Counted from the stretch's first letter, positions 8,473 to 17,588 are shown. The stretch is DNA of 64,000 bases from SZUA-370 sp034003955 (GCA_034003955.1 JAVEXO010000001.1:1-64000); one strand, 5' to 3'. The notes: generated by a model not told the origin, from the sequence alone. Numbers and translations: made by a program.

Positions 8473-9246
8473 TTAGCGGCCCTGGCGCTTGCGTATGTAA
8501 ATCTGCTTGCCTGTGTCTGTCGGGCTGGATCGCTCCTCAACATCAAACCATCCGCACGAACGAATCAGTTCGGCCAGTTTCCTGAAACCATAGTTGCGTG
8601 GATCAAAGTCTGGCTGTCTGTTGGCAACATACTGGCCAACAGGCCCAAGGTAGGCCCATCCTGACTCATCCGCGGAGTCCTCCACGGCTTCTCCGAGCAG
8701 GGCCTTGAGCTTCATGTCAACCTTAAGATCCTGAGCCAGAGGCTTGCTACGCCTGGGCTCGTCCTTGGATGAGACTTCTTCCTCTACGGCGCCACGCAAT
8801 ATTTCTGTATAGATAAACTTGTCGCATGCCGCGACGAAAGGTTTGGGAGTCTTGCGTTCACCAAAGCCCAGTACCAGTTTGCCTGCCTCTCGCATGCGTG
8901 CCGCCAGCCTGGTAAAATCAGAGTCGCTTGAAACGATGCAGAAGCCATCGAGCTTTTCTGTATACAAGAGATCCATGGCATCTATTATCATGGCGCTATC
9001 GGTGGCATTTTTCCCGCTGGTATAGGCGAACTGCTGTATAGGCTGGATGGCGTACTCGAGGAGCTTTGCCTTCCACTGCGTCAGTTTTGTGGTCGTCCAG
9101 TCTCCATAGATGCGTTTGACGCTTCCAATACCATACTTGGCTACCTCGGCGAGGAGACCCTCGGTGATAGGCGCCTGTGTGTTATCCGCATCAATAAGCA
9201 CTGCCAGCTTGAGCTGGCCGGAATCGTAATCGGTACTCATGCTCAT
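8473..9246 (-). CDS. NYN-domain nuclease with C-terminal OST-HTH/LOTUS domain
   Basis: 257 residues. The N-terminal 150 match the NYN (LabA/DUF88, PIN-like) RNase fold: VLIDADN (first acidic metal ligand), the middle GKNATDSAMIIDAMDLL with conserved acids, and IVSSDSDFTRLAARMREAG. Residues about 180-255 form an OST-HTH (LOTUS) nucleic-acid-binding domain (GWAYLGPVGQYV...YGFRKLAELIRSCGWFDVE). Likely a metal-dependent nuclease for RNA or structured nucleic acid. The start at 9246 has GGAG six bases upstream inside the end of the previous gene, so it is coupled to the Helicase_C_3 gene and belongs to the XPB operon. Confidence 0.9.
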   Translation of the reverse strand: MSMSTDYDSGQLKLAVLIDADNTQAPITEGLLAEVAKYGIGSVKRIYGDWTTTKLTQWKAKLLEYAIQPIQQFAYTSGKNATDSAMIIDAMDLLYTEKLDGFCIVSSDSDFTRLAARMREAGKLVLGFGERKTPKPFVAACDKFIYTEILRGAVEEEVSSKDEPRRSKPLAQDLKVDMKLKALLGEAVEDSADESGWAYLGPVGQYVANRQPDFDPRNYGFRKLAELIRSCGWFDVEERSSPTDTGKQIYIRKRQGR

Positions 9247-9247
9247 A

Positions 9248-11332
9248 TTATTCTCCGTTCGTTGTGTCGCGGGGTCGTCCTGCCTCTACGATGTCGGCTA
9301 TGGCTATGACAACCTGCTTGTCATCGACCTTAGAGAGGGTAACGGCCATTCCAGCGCTCATCCTGCGGATGTTCCTTGGAATGCCGACGACCATCGTCCT
9401 GGTACCCGTTCCATCGTCATAGGCTAATTCTATAGGGACGCCTTCCTTGAGGAATCTCTCCAGGATGCGTAGCTTGCCCGGATAGTCCAAGGCTCCTACC
9501 ACCTTGTCCTCCGCTATCGACTCAGGCTTCTCCAGCTCCGATGGATCGAGGATGAGCCGGGCATGAATCTTGTCCTCTAGCTGAGCCTTCTCCTCGGGCG
9601 AAATTTGTATGTTGTCCAGCGCCAGGAGCAGGCTGTCTATGAGAGCAGGACGACCTGCTATGAGTGTATCGCCAATTGGCTGGAACGCAAGGGTAGCGTC
9701 GCCATCGCCCGTATCGAAGGCAAGACGGGCATCGTCCCATAAGGGTGTGTAGTCGTTTATGCTGTCTTCCGGTTCTGCCCTCATGTCAACTTCTATGCCC
9801 GCCGTCTTGAGCATGCGTTCTGCCTCTGTCACATCCTTTGCAGTCAGGAGGTAGATGCCCTCGGCTAGATGTTCCTGCACTATGCCTTCTGCCTTGGGCG
9901 AATGTTCGAGCACACCGGAAAGAGGTCCATCGAGGGCGACTATGACGCCGACCCTCAGCCTTGCCGACAGGACTTCCTTCTCCCATGCGTCAAGTGAGAA
10001 AAGAACACTCTGAGGCAAGGGTTTGCCAGATTCGGCTTCCAGCCTGCTTGCAATCTCGGAGGCGCTGAATCCATAGGCATAGGCGGCCTTGGCTGCTGCC
10101 TTGTCGAGCGTGGCAGTCCAGATGAGGCCTGTGCGCTCCAGCCTGGCTATGGCGGCTATGAAGGCACGGGTCGAAGGGTTGGCCTCAGGCAGTATGCGAA
10201 TTTCGTGTGACTCCTCTACGACTATCGGTGCAGAGCCATGGCTCGAAGGATACCCCGGGGTCTTCAGTGCGGAGGCTATGGCGCTCGTCGTCCTGACCAG
10301 GCCATCGTCGTCCAGTATCACAAAACCAAGACCTACAAGCGTCTCTGAAATGGCCGATACCAGACCCATGAAGCCTTGGTCTAACAGCTCCTGGGCTCCC
10401 CGCTCGCCGGTCGCCGCCAGTGGCTCCAGGTGGCGCCGCATGGCCATGGCGCATATCCTGCGAAGATCGGGCGGCGAGAAGGCCAGATTACTTGGCAGTG
10501 CTTCCAGCACGGCCTTGAGGGTTCCGGGTGCAATGTGGGAGTAGTCGGCGCCAGAGGCATTCCATGCGCCGCCACTGGCAGAACAGGCTGCCGATAGCGT
10601 AAGAGGAGAACCCGGGCCAGAAGCTTCACACAGCTTCACGAAACGAAGCGGATAGGCGCAAGGCCTTCCGTCGGCTCCGATGCCGAACGTCCCAGCCGTC
10701 ACCAGCCCCGCAAGCATTGTCTGAAGACGTACCTTGTCCGATGCAAGACCGGGAGCCGCGGCGTCGAGTATCTCGGTGCTGCGCTTGCTCAAGTCGCGCT
10801 TGCCCTTGAAGGAAGGCTTGGCGTGGACACAGGCGGACAGTATGGCGCAGAACATGTCGAAGGGACTCTGTACCTCTTGTTTGGCAGAAGCCTTGGCCGT
10901 AGACAATGCATACGACGGAGGTATTTCAAGTGCCAGCCTATCGCATAGAGGCGGTGCCACGGCGACATACTCGCGTCCACGTGGCCCCTTGTATGAGTAG
11001 AGTATGAGGCGTTCCTTGAGGTTCCTCAAGCGTTCCAATGCGCTGGCTTCGAACGCCGCCTCGTCGGCTACGAGTCGTGCCAGCTCGGTGGGGGGTAAAC
11101 CTGTTTCAAGCGAGGTTCCCGAGTATAGAGCCAGGGCCAGGACGAGCCTGTCTGTTCTATCGAGTAACGAGACTATGGAGTCTGTCGTCTCGTCACGCTT
11201 GAGGAAGGCCTCTATCTGTGAGACCAGCTCGTGTTTGTTGAACGGCGTTTTAAGGGGTCCAAGCCATAGTTTTGCCGCACGTATAAGGGCGTCATCTCTG
11301 TCTACTATTAGCGCATCGCGCCATAGATTCAT
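9248..11332 (-). CDS. Helicase-associated (Helicase_C_3/XPB-partner) protein
   Basis: A 694-residue protein of the type encoded beside bacterial XPB helicases in actinobacteria and spirochetes. The N-terminus (NLWRDALIVDRDDALIRAAKLW) and long winged-helix-like central part are typical; the region after residue 360 (SHEIRILPEANPSTRAFIAAIARLE) and the Helicase_C_3-like stretch near 390-500 resemble the XPB/Ssl2-like partner family. It has no Walker motif, so it is probably a partner or DNA-binding subunit rather than a helicase. The start at 11332 is chosen because its ATG overlaps the XPB stop codon as ATGA; a start five codons earlier would overlap more. Confidence 0.8.
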   Translation of the reverse strand: MNLWRDALIVDRDDALIRAAKLWLGPLKTPFNKHELVSQIEAFLKRDETTDSIVSLLDRTDRLVLALALYSGTSLETGLPPTELARLVADEAAFEASALERLRNLKERLILYSYKGPRGREYVAVAPPLCDRLALEIPPSYALSTAKASAKQEVQSPFDMFCAILSACVHAKPSFKGKRDLSKRSTEILDAAAPGLASDKVRLQTMLAGLVTAGTFGIGADGRPCAYPLRFVKLCEASGPGSPLTLSAACSASGGAWNASGADYSHIAPGTLKAVLEALPSNLAFSPPDLRRICAMAMRRHLEPLAATGERGAQELLDQGFMGLVSAISETLVGLGFVILDDDGLVRTTSAIASALKTPGYPSSHGSAPIVVEESHEIRILPEANPSTRAFIAAIARLERTGLIWTATLDKAAAKAAYAYGFSASEIASRLEAESGKPLPQSVLFSLDAWEKEVLSARLRVGVIVALDGPLSGVLEHSPKAEGIVQEHLAEGIYLLTAKDVTEAERMLKTAGIEVDMRAEPEDSINDYTPLWDDARLAFDTGDGDATLAFQPIGDTLIAGRPALIDSLLLALDNIQISPEEKAQLEDKIHARLILDPSELEKPESIAEDKVVGALDYPGKLRILERFLKEGVPIELAYDDGTGTRTMVVGIPRNIRRMSAGMAVTLSKVDDKQVVIAIADIVEAGRPRDTTNGE

Positions 11333-13026
11333 TGCAAGGGTGCCCATTCGGATTCCTCCCAGGCTTCAATGGTGTATCTATATCCTTGTTCAGTCAGGAA
11401 GCGGCGCCTGTTGTCGGCGTATTCTTCCTCCACACTGTACCTTGATACGATGGAATAAAAGTACGAGTTTTTCTCCTTTGGCCTGAGTACGCGGCCAAGC
11501 CGCTGGGCTTCTTCCTGTCTTGAACCAAAGGTGCCTGATACCTGGATGGCCACAGAGGCATCTGGTAAGTCTATGGCAAAATTGGCTACCTTGGATACGA
11601 CTATGACACGCACCCGGCCTGCCTTGAAATCTGAGTAGATTCGTTCCCGCTCGGGGTTTGGTGTGGCTCCGGTTATGAGAGGGGCGTTAAGAACCTTGGC
11701 AAGCGATCGTAACTGATTAAGGAACTGGCCTATGACCATCACCAGATCTTCTGAGTGATTGTCTATCAGTTCCTTGACGACACGTTCCTTGAAGGGGTTT
11801 TCTGCGGCTACCCGGTGGCGTTCCCTCGTTCCGCTGGCGACATAGCGTAGACGCTCATGGTCGCTCATAGGCACGCGTATCTCACGGCAGAAGGCCTCGG
11901 CTATGAAACCCTTGGCCTCTAGTTCCTTCCATGGCACATCGTAGCGCTTTGGTCCTATGAGGCTGAATACATCTTCCTGTAACCCGTCCTCCCGTATGAG
12001 CGTTGCCGTCAGGCCCAGGCGCCGTATGGCCTGGATCTCGGCTACCACCCTGAAAACAGGAGCGGGTAGCAGGTGAACCTCATCGTAGATTATAAGACCC
12101 CATCGTTCTCGTCTGAACAGGTCAAAATGGGGAAAGTCTGAATGCTTGTCGGGGCGCCATGTGAGCACCTGATAGGTGGCTATGGTTACCGGGCGCACGT
12201 TCTTGGCGGTACCCGTGTATTCTCCAAGATCTTCCTTGCTCATCGTTGTCTTGTCCAGGAGTTCATCCATCCATTGATGAACGGCCGCCACATTGGTGGT
12301 TATTATGAGTGTCTTTCGACCCATGGCTGCCATGGTCGCCATGCCTACAATAGTCTTGCCGGCTCCGCAGGGCATGACTATGACTCCGTACCCGGTGCCG
12401 GGGGCTCCACGGCCGACGAAGGCATTGACGGCATCTTCCTGGTAGGCTCGAAGGCCAAAGGCCGAGCCATTGCCACGGTTTTCCTTAAGCGTGATGGCAA
12501 AAGGATCGCCGTCTGTCAAGGGAGCCGTGTCCAGGGCAGGCCAGCCCATCTTTATAAGCTCGCGCTTGACGGTACCGCGCTCGGTGAGTGCCACGAGGAA
12601 GTCTGCTCCATCGGGCTCCAGGTATTTGCCCAGGCGTTTGGAGCCCTGCATCTCGGCACGCACAAAGTGGTCGTCGCAACTAAGTCTCAGGGTTCTATCA
12701 TCCGGTCCTTCGGCCAGGATTACCTTACCGAATCGGGCCATCGTCTCACGAACCGACTGCCCAAGCGATGGTGGCAGGGGGTAGCGTGTCCAGCGTTCCA
12801 TGGTGTCCACGACGGCTTCGGCATCGAGGCCTGCGCTCGCGGCGTTCCACAGCGATAAAGCGTCTAGCCTGTAGGTATGGAAGTGTTCCGGGCTCTTCTC
12901 AAGTGTTGCAAAGGAAGAAAGCTCCGCCCTGGCTTCTTCAAAACCGTTGGCGTGAGCGTCTAGTAGCAGAGATTGATCACCCTGTGCAATCAGCGGTTTA
13001 CTATCCATATCCGGTCTTTGTACCAC
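11329..13026 (-). CDS. XPB/Ssl2-type 3'-5' DNA helicase
   Basis: 565 residues, superfamily 2. Visible helicase motifs: Walker A MPCGAGKT (about 215), DEVH box in IYDEVHLLP (about 310), GLTATLIRED (motif III), and in the second RecA lobe VVSKVANFAIDLPDA and QRLGRVLRPK (motifs V/VI). The damage-recognition-like N-terminal region (LRLSCDDHFVRAEM) precedes the helicase core, as in archaeal and bacterial XPB. It probably unwinds or remodels damaged DNA. GTG 13026 or ATG 13008 could be the start; neither has a strong RBS. It is first in the coupled operon XPB > Helicase_C_3 > NYN nuclease. Confidence 0.92.
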   Translation of the reverse strand: MVQRPDMDSKPLIAQGDQSLLLDAHANGFEEARAELSSFATLEKSPEHFHTYRLDALSLWNAASAGLDAEAVVDTMERWTRYPLPPSLGQSVRETMARFGKVILAEGPDDRTLRLSCDDHFVRAEMQGSKRLGKYLEPDGADFLVALTERGTVKRELIKMGWPALDTAPLTDGDPFAITLKENRGNGSAFGLRAYQEDAVNAFVGRGAPGTGYGVIVMPCGAGKTIVGMATMAAMGRKTLIITTNVAAVHQWMDELLDKTTMSKEDLGEYTGTAKNVRPVTIATYQVLTWRPDKHSDFPHFDLFRRERWGLIIYDEVHLLPAPVFRVVAEIQAIRRLGLTATLIREDGLQEDVFSLIGPKRYDVPWKELEAKGFIAEAFCREIRVPMSDHERLRYVASGTRERHRVAAENPFKERVVKELIDNHSEDLVMVIGQFLNQLRSLAKVLNAPLITGATPNPERERIYSDFKAGRVRVIVVSKVANFAIDLPDASVAIQVSGTFGSRQEEAQRLGRVLRPKEKNSYFYSIVSRYSVEEEYADNRRRFLTEQGYRYTIEAWEESEWAPLQ

Positions 13027-13074
13027 GCAAGGGGCCTGACTGTCAAAGACGCGATAATAAATACTAACGTCTGC

Positions 13075-14130
13075 TCAGGGCTTTCCTGTAAGGAGAACCC
13101 GTATAGGAAGGTGATCCGAGTAGCCTGAGGCACTCCAGGTATCCCATTCCAGGGGTTGGCCACTGTCAGACACTATGAATTCTGGTGGTTCTGCACTGAA
13201 TGACATGAATACCAGCCTGCCTGACCCGCCAGGGGCGAGTCCAGATGACATGAGTATTTGGTCTATTCTTTCTTTCTCTCCCTGGAAGCGGTAGCTATAG
13301 CCTCCGGAGTCTGTCCATGGGCAGTAGAGTATGGGGAGTTCTGATCCAGGCTGTAAATCTTCCATGTCATTGCTTATGAGGAGCCACGGACCCACGCCTG
13401 CGTCCGGGCTCATGAGGGCGGTAGGGTAGGCTCCATCGACCCGTTCAAATTCATCGGGGTTTTCATTGAAGTCTCCCGCGACGACGATGGCAAGGTCTGG
13501 GTTGCCTGCCAGCCTCCTTGCAACGAGGGCGCCGACCAAGGCCGCCGCCGCCTGGCGTTCAGGCTCCGTCTCCATGGCGCCTCCCAGCTTGCTTTTTAAG
13601 TGTGTTGCCATCACGATGAGCCTGCCATGGGCTGTCTCCAGTTCTGCCTCCAGTATGAAGCGTGGTACCGATGCCGGGGCCCCGTCGGGTTTGCGTACGC
13701 GATGTGCCTTGCTCCCTACGACAGGAAGCCGTGAGATGATGCCGCATCCCAGTGTAGACTCCTCCTCCTCTGCCGCGACTATGTACGGGTAGCCACCCAA
13801 GGAGGCCGCAAGGTCGCGGAGCACCCGGGTATTCTCTGCCTCCTGAACGACCAGAACATCGGGGCCGGCTCCAGATCCTGCCGGGAACGAGGCACCGTGT
13901 ATCGATGTCGAGAGGGCCTTGAGCCTTGCCTCATACAGACTATCGTTCCAGGAACCAGTAGAGACGCGGAACTCTTCGTATTCACCACCCTGGTCAACGG
14001 GGTCGAACAGGGTCTGCAGGTTGTAAGACATGATGAGGATGTCTTGCCCGCCCTCAGGAACCTCGCAGGCAAGACACGCTACGAGGAAGAGGGTAGCCGT
14101 ACAGGAAACAAGGAACAGGCTAATACGCAT
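13075..14130 (-). CDS. Endonuclease/exonuclease/phosphatase-fold lipoprotein
   Basis: 351 residues with a lipoprotein-type signal (LFLVACLAC near residues 14-22) and an EEP (DNase I-like) domain. Conserved pieces: SYNLQTLFD (metal-binding Asn), VVQEAEN (catalytic Glu), ATHLKSK (His), VAGDFNENPDE (Asp/Asn) and the terminal SDHLPIRV with its catalytic His. Substrate could be nucleic acid, a phosphoester lipid or a nucleotide outside the cytoplasm. AAGGGGG precedes the start. Its RBS sits only a few bases after the T-run of the hairpin that ends the clpP transcript, so its expression may depend on readthrough. Confidence 0.85.
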   Translation of the reverse strand: MRISLFLVSCTATLFLVACLACEVPEGGQDILIMSYNLQTLFDPVDQGGEYEEFRVSTGSWNDSLYEARLKALSTSIHGASFPAGSGAGPDVLVVQEAENTRVLRDLAASLGGYPYIVAAEEEESTLGCGIISRLPVVGSKAHRVRKPDGAPASVPRFILEAELETAHGRLIVMATHLKSKLGGAMETEPERQAAAALVGALVARRLAGNPDLAIVVAGDFNENPDEFERVDGAYPTALMSPDAGVGPWLLISNDMEDLQPGSELPILYCPWTDSGGYSYRFQGEKERIDQILMSSGLAPGGSGRLVFMSFSAEPPEFIVSDSGQPLEWDTWSASGYSDHLPIRVLLTGKP

Positions 14131-14144
14131 CGAGACCCCCTTAT

Positions 14145-14201
14145 AAAAAAACGGCCCCGCCGGGTATGGGGAGCGCGCTCTCCTACCCTGGAACGGGGCC
14201 G
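14145..14201 (-). terminator. Rho-independent terminator after clpP, directly upstream of the EEP gene
   Basis: On the minus strand an 8-bp GC stem (14152-14159 with 14194-14201), extended by an imperfect inner arm, is followed by seven T residues (14145-14151). A second short hairpin (14206-14211 with 14222-14227) lies between it and clpP. The T-run ends about 14 bases before the start codon of the EEP lipoprotein gene. Confidence 0.85.
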
Positions 14202-14241
14202 CATACCCCGACGCTTGCGCCTCGGGGCGGGGGAAATCAGT

Positions 14242-14859
14242 CTATAAACCAAGGTCTTCTCTGGTGACCACAACCTTGGAAACCAAGCCGTAGGACACGG
14301 CATCTTCTGCTCCCATCCAGTAGTCACGATCCGTATCCTTGACCACCCGGTCCAGGGGCTGGCCTGTCTCATGGGCAATGAGTTTATTGAGCCTGTCCCG
14401 TGTCTTCTCGAGTTCACGGGCATGTATCTCTATCTCTGTGGCAACGCCTCTGAGTCCAGACAGAGGCTGGTGGATCAGGTAATGTGAATTGGGGAAGGCT
14501 ACGCGGCGTTCCTTGGGGGAGGCAAGGAGTATGAGCGCTCCGGCACTGGCGACCAGACCCATACCAACCATCCAGACTTCAGGCTTTACGAAACGTATCA
14601 TGTCGAATATGGCATAACCGGCATCGACGTCTCCGCCAGGGGAGTCTATCATCACCTTGATGGGATCGGAGTTCTTGGCTTCCAGGAGGAGGAGCTGCCG
14701 TATGACGCGCTCGGCTAGTTCCTTGTTGACCTGACCAGACAGGAGTATTGTCCTTGTTTCAAGGAGGCGTTCCGCCAGGGCATCAGGTCCTTTTTGATTC
14801 TTGTCTTTTTCTTCATCATCATCGTCGTCTTCATATCTGCCGTATTTCTGGCTGTACAT
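14242..14859 (-). CDS. clpP: ATP-dependent Clp protease proteolytic subunit (second ClpP type)
   Basis: 205 residues with the ClpP fold and full catalytic triad: Ser in GLVASAGALILLA (about 110), His in SHYLIHQPL (about 135), Asp in KDTDRDYWM (about 185). The oligomerisation and substrate-gate signature IDSPGGDVDAGYAI is present. The N-terminus is unusual: an acidic run (about residues 10-18, seven or more Asp/Glu) precedes ALAERLLETRTI. The serine motif ASAG instead of the common ASMG fits the divergent ClpP2 type of spirochetes. GAGGAG precedes the start. No clpX is adjacent, so the partner unfoldase is encoded elsewhere. Confidence 0.93.
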   Translation of the reverse strand: MYSQKYGRYEDDDDDEEKDKNQKGPDALAERLLETRTILLSGQVNKELAERVIRQLLLLEAKNSDPIKVMIDSPGGDVDAGYAIFDMIRFVKPEVWMVGMGLVASAGALILLASPKERRVAFPNSHYLIHQPLSGLRGVATEIEIHARELEKTRDRLNKLIAHETGQPLDRVVKDTDRDYWMGAEDAVSYGLVSKVVVTREDLGL

Positions 14860-15035
14860 GGTTTCTCCTCGTATGCTTCGTTATTGTAACGCTGCCTGTG
14901 ACGTCTTGCTTCTGTTAGTATAACCAAAATGTAAGGATTCGCCTACGTAAGCGTTCAAACTTGAAACCAGGCGAGCATTATAGTAATTTCCATATATAAT
15001 AGTATAAGCCAACTTGTTGTTTGGCGGGAGGCATG

Positions 15036-15647
15036 ATGAAGATTCGTAGTATTGTAGTAATAAGCGCCTTAGCCCTGGTTCTAGCAGGGTGTTCCAGGGA
15101 CAAACCTGAGATAGTCAGCAACCCGGGGGTTCCGCAAGGAGAACGATTGCTTGAGGCAGCCTTGACGAATGGGGCCTGGTACGCCGAGGATCTCGAGAGG
15201 CTTGGCTTCTATGTCTTTCCGACACCGGAACCATTACCGCCCTTCGTCGTAAAGAACCTTTCAGGGCAGGACGTCGCCCTTGCCTCTCTTGCCGGCAAGG
15301 TTGTCCTCCTTAATTTCTGGGCAACCTGGTGCCCACCCTGCCGCACGGAGATGCCTTCCATCCAGGTGCTGCATACCAAGCTTGACGGTAAGGCCTTCGA
15401 AGTGATGGCTGTAAGCGTTGCGGAAAAACCATCTACAGTAAAGGATTTCCTCAAGAGCAACCCATACGATTTCCCCATGTACCTGGACGAGGATGGCTCG
15501 GTATCGGCACCCTTTGCCGGGAGGGGCATCCCGACGACATTCCTGCTCGACAAGCAGGGCAGGGCCATCGCCGGTTTCATAGGGGCACGATCCTATGATG
15601 GCCCGGAGATTATAGCCCTGTTTACCGAGTTGTCGGAGCGCCTCTAG
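15036..15647 (+). CDS. TlpA/ResA-like thiol-disulfide lipoprotein
   Basis: 203 residues. The lipoprotein signal (MKIRSIVVISALALVLAGC) is followed by a linker and a thioredoxin-like domain with the redox pair in WATWCPPCRTEMP and the cis-Pro region in GRGIPTTFLLD. The ATG at 15036 has GGGAGG four bases upstream; ATG 15033 and TTG 15021 are less well spaced. It likely reduces disulfides or apo-cytochrome-type thiols outside the membrane, receiving electrons from the CcdA protein encoded immediately downstream (one-base stop/start overlap). Confidence 0.9.
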   Translation: MKIRSIVVISALALVLAGCSRDKPEIVSNPGVPQGERLLEAALTNGAWYAEDLERLGFYVFPTPEPLPPFVVKNLSGQDVALASLAGKVVLLNFWATWCPPCRTEMPSIQVLHTKLDGKAFEVMAVSVAEKPSTVKDFLKSNPYDFPMYLDEDGSVSAPFAGRGIPTTFLLDKQGRAIAGFIGARSYDGPEIIALFTELSERL

Positions 15648-16585
15648 TGATTGACGTCAGCATCGCCCTTGCACTTGGGGCGGGACTCTTGTCATTCCTG
15701 TCTCCATGCGTACTGCCCCTCATTCCTGGATATCTGTCGTTTATAAGCGGGGCTGGAACAGAAGAGATAAAGACCGGTTCCAGGCGCGCGGGCGTCTTCT
15801 ATCGCACACTGTTCTTCGTGCTTGGCTTCTCGGCGGTGTTCGTCGGGCTAGGCCTGGCCTTTTCTGGTGGTGGCATGCTGGTGGCTGGACGATCGACACG
15901 ACTGGTGTCAGTACTAGCGGGTTCAATAATCACCCTGTTTGGTTTGAATACAATCTTTAATTTTGTACGCTTGCTCAATACAGAGGTCAAGGCTCATGTG
16001 AGTGCAAGGCCTACAAACGCCGCCGGAGCCTTTGTGGTGGGGATGGCCTTTGGCGCGGGGTGGACTCCATGTGTTGGTCCTATTCTGGCTTCCATCCTGT
16101 TCATGGCGGCCAGATCGGGCGGAGCGTTCAAGGCCATCTTGCTTCTGTCTGCCTATTCGGCTGGTCTTGCCTTGCCATTTCTGGCAGCCGGCCTGTTCTT
16201 TGAACGACTGGCTCCTGTATGGGCATGGTTCAAGAAGCATGGCCTTGCCGTTCGCATAGCATCGGGCCTACTGCTCATTGTCATAGGCCTGTCGATGGCA
16301 CTTGGTAGGCTCACGGCCATAAACGCCGTATCGTCGCGCTTGGGTATAGCCATGAAAGCCATGCTTGCCACAAGCCCCCAGGTGGCCAAGGCCTGGACGC
16401 TCGGCGTGCTCGGTTTGCTTGTGGCCGTCATTAGCCTCGTGCCAATCCTGCGTCGCCGACGATTTGCCAGACCGGCCCGTCTGGTGGTGCTTGCCTTGCT
16501 GGCCATCATCTTTGCATTGGAACTGTCTGGGATTGTTTCCTTGGCCGGGCTTGTATCTGACTGGCTTTTGTTTCAGGGAGTATAG
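15647..16585 (+). CDS. CcdA family thiol-electron transporter
   Basis: 312 residues with about eight hydrophobic segments, starting at GTG 15647, which overlaps the TlpA-like stop by one base. The two membrane cysteines lie in the typical contexts: LSFLSPCVLPLIPGYLSF (about 20) and GWTPCVGPILA (about 145). It passes electrons from cytoplasmic thioredoxin across the membrane to the lipoprotein encoded before it. The protein is longer than minimal CcdA (about 220-240) because of an additional C-terminal pair of helices with an Arg-rich loop (PILRRRRFARPAR). Confidence 0.9.
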   Translation: MIDVSIALALGAGLLSFLSPCVLPLIPGYLSFISGAGTEEIKTGSRRAGVFYRTLFFVLGFSAVFVGLGLAFSGGGMLVAGRSTRLVSVLAGSIITLFGLNTIFNFVRLLNTEVKAHVSARPTNAAGAFVVGMAFGAGWTPCVGPILASILFMAARSGGAFKAILLLSAYSAGLALPFLAAGLFFERLAPVWAWFKKHGLAVRIASGLLLIVIGLSMALGRLTAINAVSSRLGIAMKAMLATSPQVAKAWTLGVLGLLVAVISLVPILRRRRFARPARLVVLALLAIIFALELSGIVSLAGLVSDWLLFQGV

Positions 16586-16599
16586 GAGTCTTCTTGTGG

Positions 16600-16623
16600 G
16601 GTCGGAACTATACCGTTCCGACC
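16600..16623. terminator. Putative terminator hairpin between convergent genes
   Basis: Perfect 9-bp stem (16600-16608 with 16615-16623) and a 6-base loop; it overlaps the last codons of the minus-strand Gate protein. Following T-tracts are weak on both sides. Confidence 0.45.
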
Positions 16624-17588
16624 TTGAATGATTTCCTGAAGCGCTGACGACGTGAGCGCTCGAACCAGACGACAATCATTGCCAGGCTTATACGGGGCAC
16701 GGTCAACCAGAAAAATGGGACTCCTATGGCCAGGAAGAGAGCCGTATCCTCGAGCGTGCTGTGAAACATGGCGGCGTGATGGTTGAAAAGATCCGCCTCC
16801 TGAGGCTTCATCTTGCCGTCATTTACGCGTTCCATGATGATGGCGGCACCGTAGGCATACCCTACGAGATTTATGACTATCCAGAGGAAACTGACGTTCT
16901 CGGAGAGCCCCAAGACGCGCATGAGGGGGGCCGTGACCCTGGAGAGGTAATCCATTATATGGAACTCCTCCATAAGGCGTTGACCTATCATGATGGAGAA
17001 TACGAGCACCAGGATTTTAAGAATGAGTCTGAGCGTAGATACGCCCCAGACAGCCATCATGGGCCAGAACTCGCTACTGCTAGAGCCTGCCTTGGCAATC
17101 ACTGTTACGCCTGTTTGTCCTGGTGGCAACACTAGGTTAAAGAGGTAGGCGGCGACTACGGCTGCTCCAAGCCTGAGAATCACCATCTTGAAAGCGGATG
17201 AACCCGATTTCTTCATTACAGCTGTCTCTATTATAAGATTGTGTGCAAGTAGACACATGATTGCCAGAATGGTTATCTCACGCATCGTCAATGGCAAGGT
17301 TCCGATGACCGCGATGGCGCTGTACACATTGAGCAATACGGCGCTGAGTAGGACTATGGCCGCCTCGCCTGGCAGCCCCACAAGGCCCATGATTGGCCCG
17401 AGTAAATGGGCGACCCAGGTGAGGATGCCGCTCCACTTGAGGAGTGTTACGGCAAGACTGACCGGTACCATTATCTTTACGAGGAATAGAGCCGTCGTCA
17501 GACCCGATAATAAGCCACTCTTGACGGCTGAGAATATGCGTGCATACATCTTTGAACGAACCTTCATCGGGCCGGATTGTCCGTACAT
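16608..17588 (-). CDS. Nucleoside-recognition (Gate) domain membrane protein
   Basis: 326 residues, eight or so membrane helices arranged as two related halves, as in SpmA/SpmB-like and YjiH-like Gate domain proteins. Signature stretches are GPIMGLVGLPGEAAIVLLSA (about 65-85) and the second-half equivalent MRVLGLSENVSFLWIVINLVGYAYGAAI with a long cytoplasmic end rich in Arg. The family is often annotated as nucleoside recognition, but the transported substrate is not known. Start uncertain: 17588, 17567 or 17549 are all possible, none with a strong RBS. It converges with ccdA. Confidence 0.8.
   Translation of the reverse strand: MYGQSGPMKVRSKMYARIFSAVKSGLLSGLTTALFLVKIMVPVSLAVTLLKWSGILTWVAHLLGPIMGLVGLPGEAAIVLLSAVLLNVYSAIAVIGTLPLTMREITILAIMCLLAHNLIIETAVMKKSGSSAFKMVILRLGAAVVAAYLFNLVLPPGQTGVTVIAKAGSSSSEFWPMMAVWGVSTLRLILKILVLVFSIMIGQRLMEEFHIMDYLSRVTAPLMRVLGLSENVSFLWIVINLVGYAYGAAIIMERVNDGKMKPQEADLFNHHAAMFHSTLEDTALFLAIGVPFFWLTVPRISLAMIVVWFERSRRQRFRKSFKVGTV

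Noticed and set aside
12142..12858. 238-residue plus-strand frame inside XPB
   Set aside because: XPB on the minus strand has all helicase motifs; the antisense frame has none.
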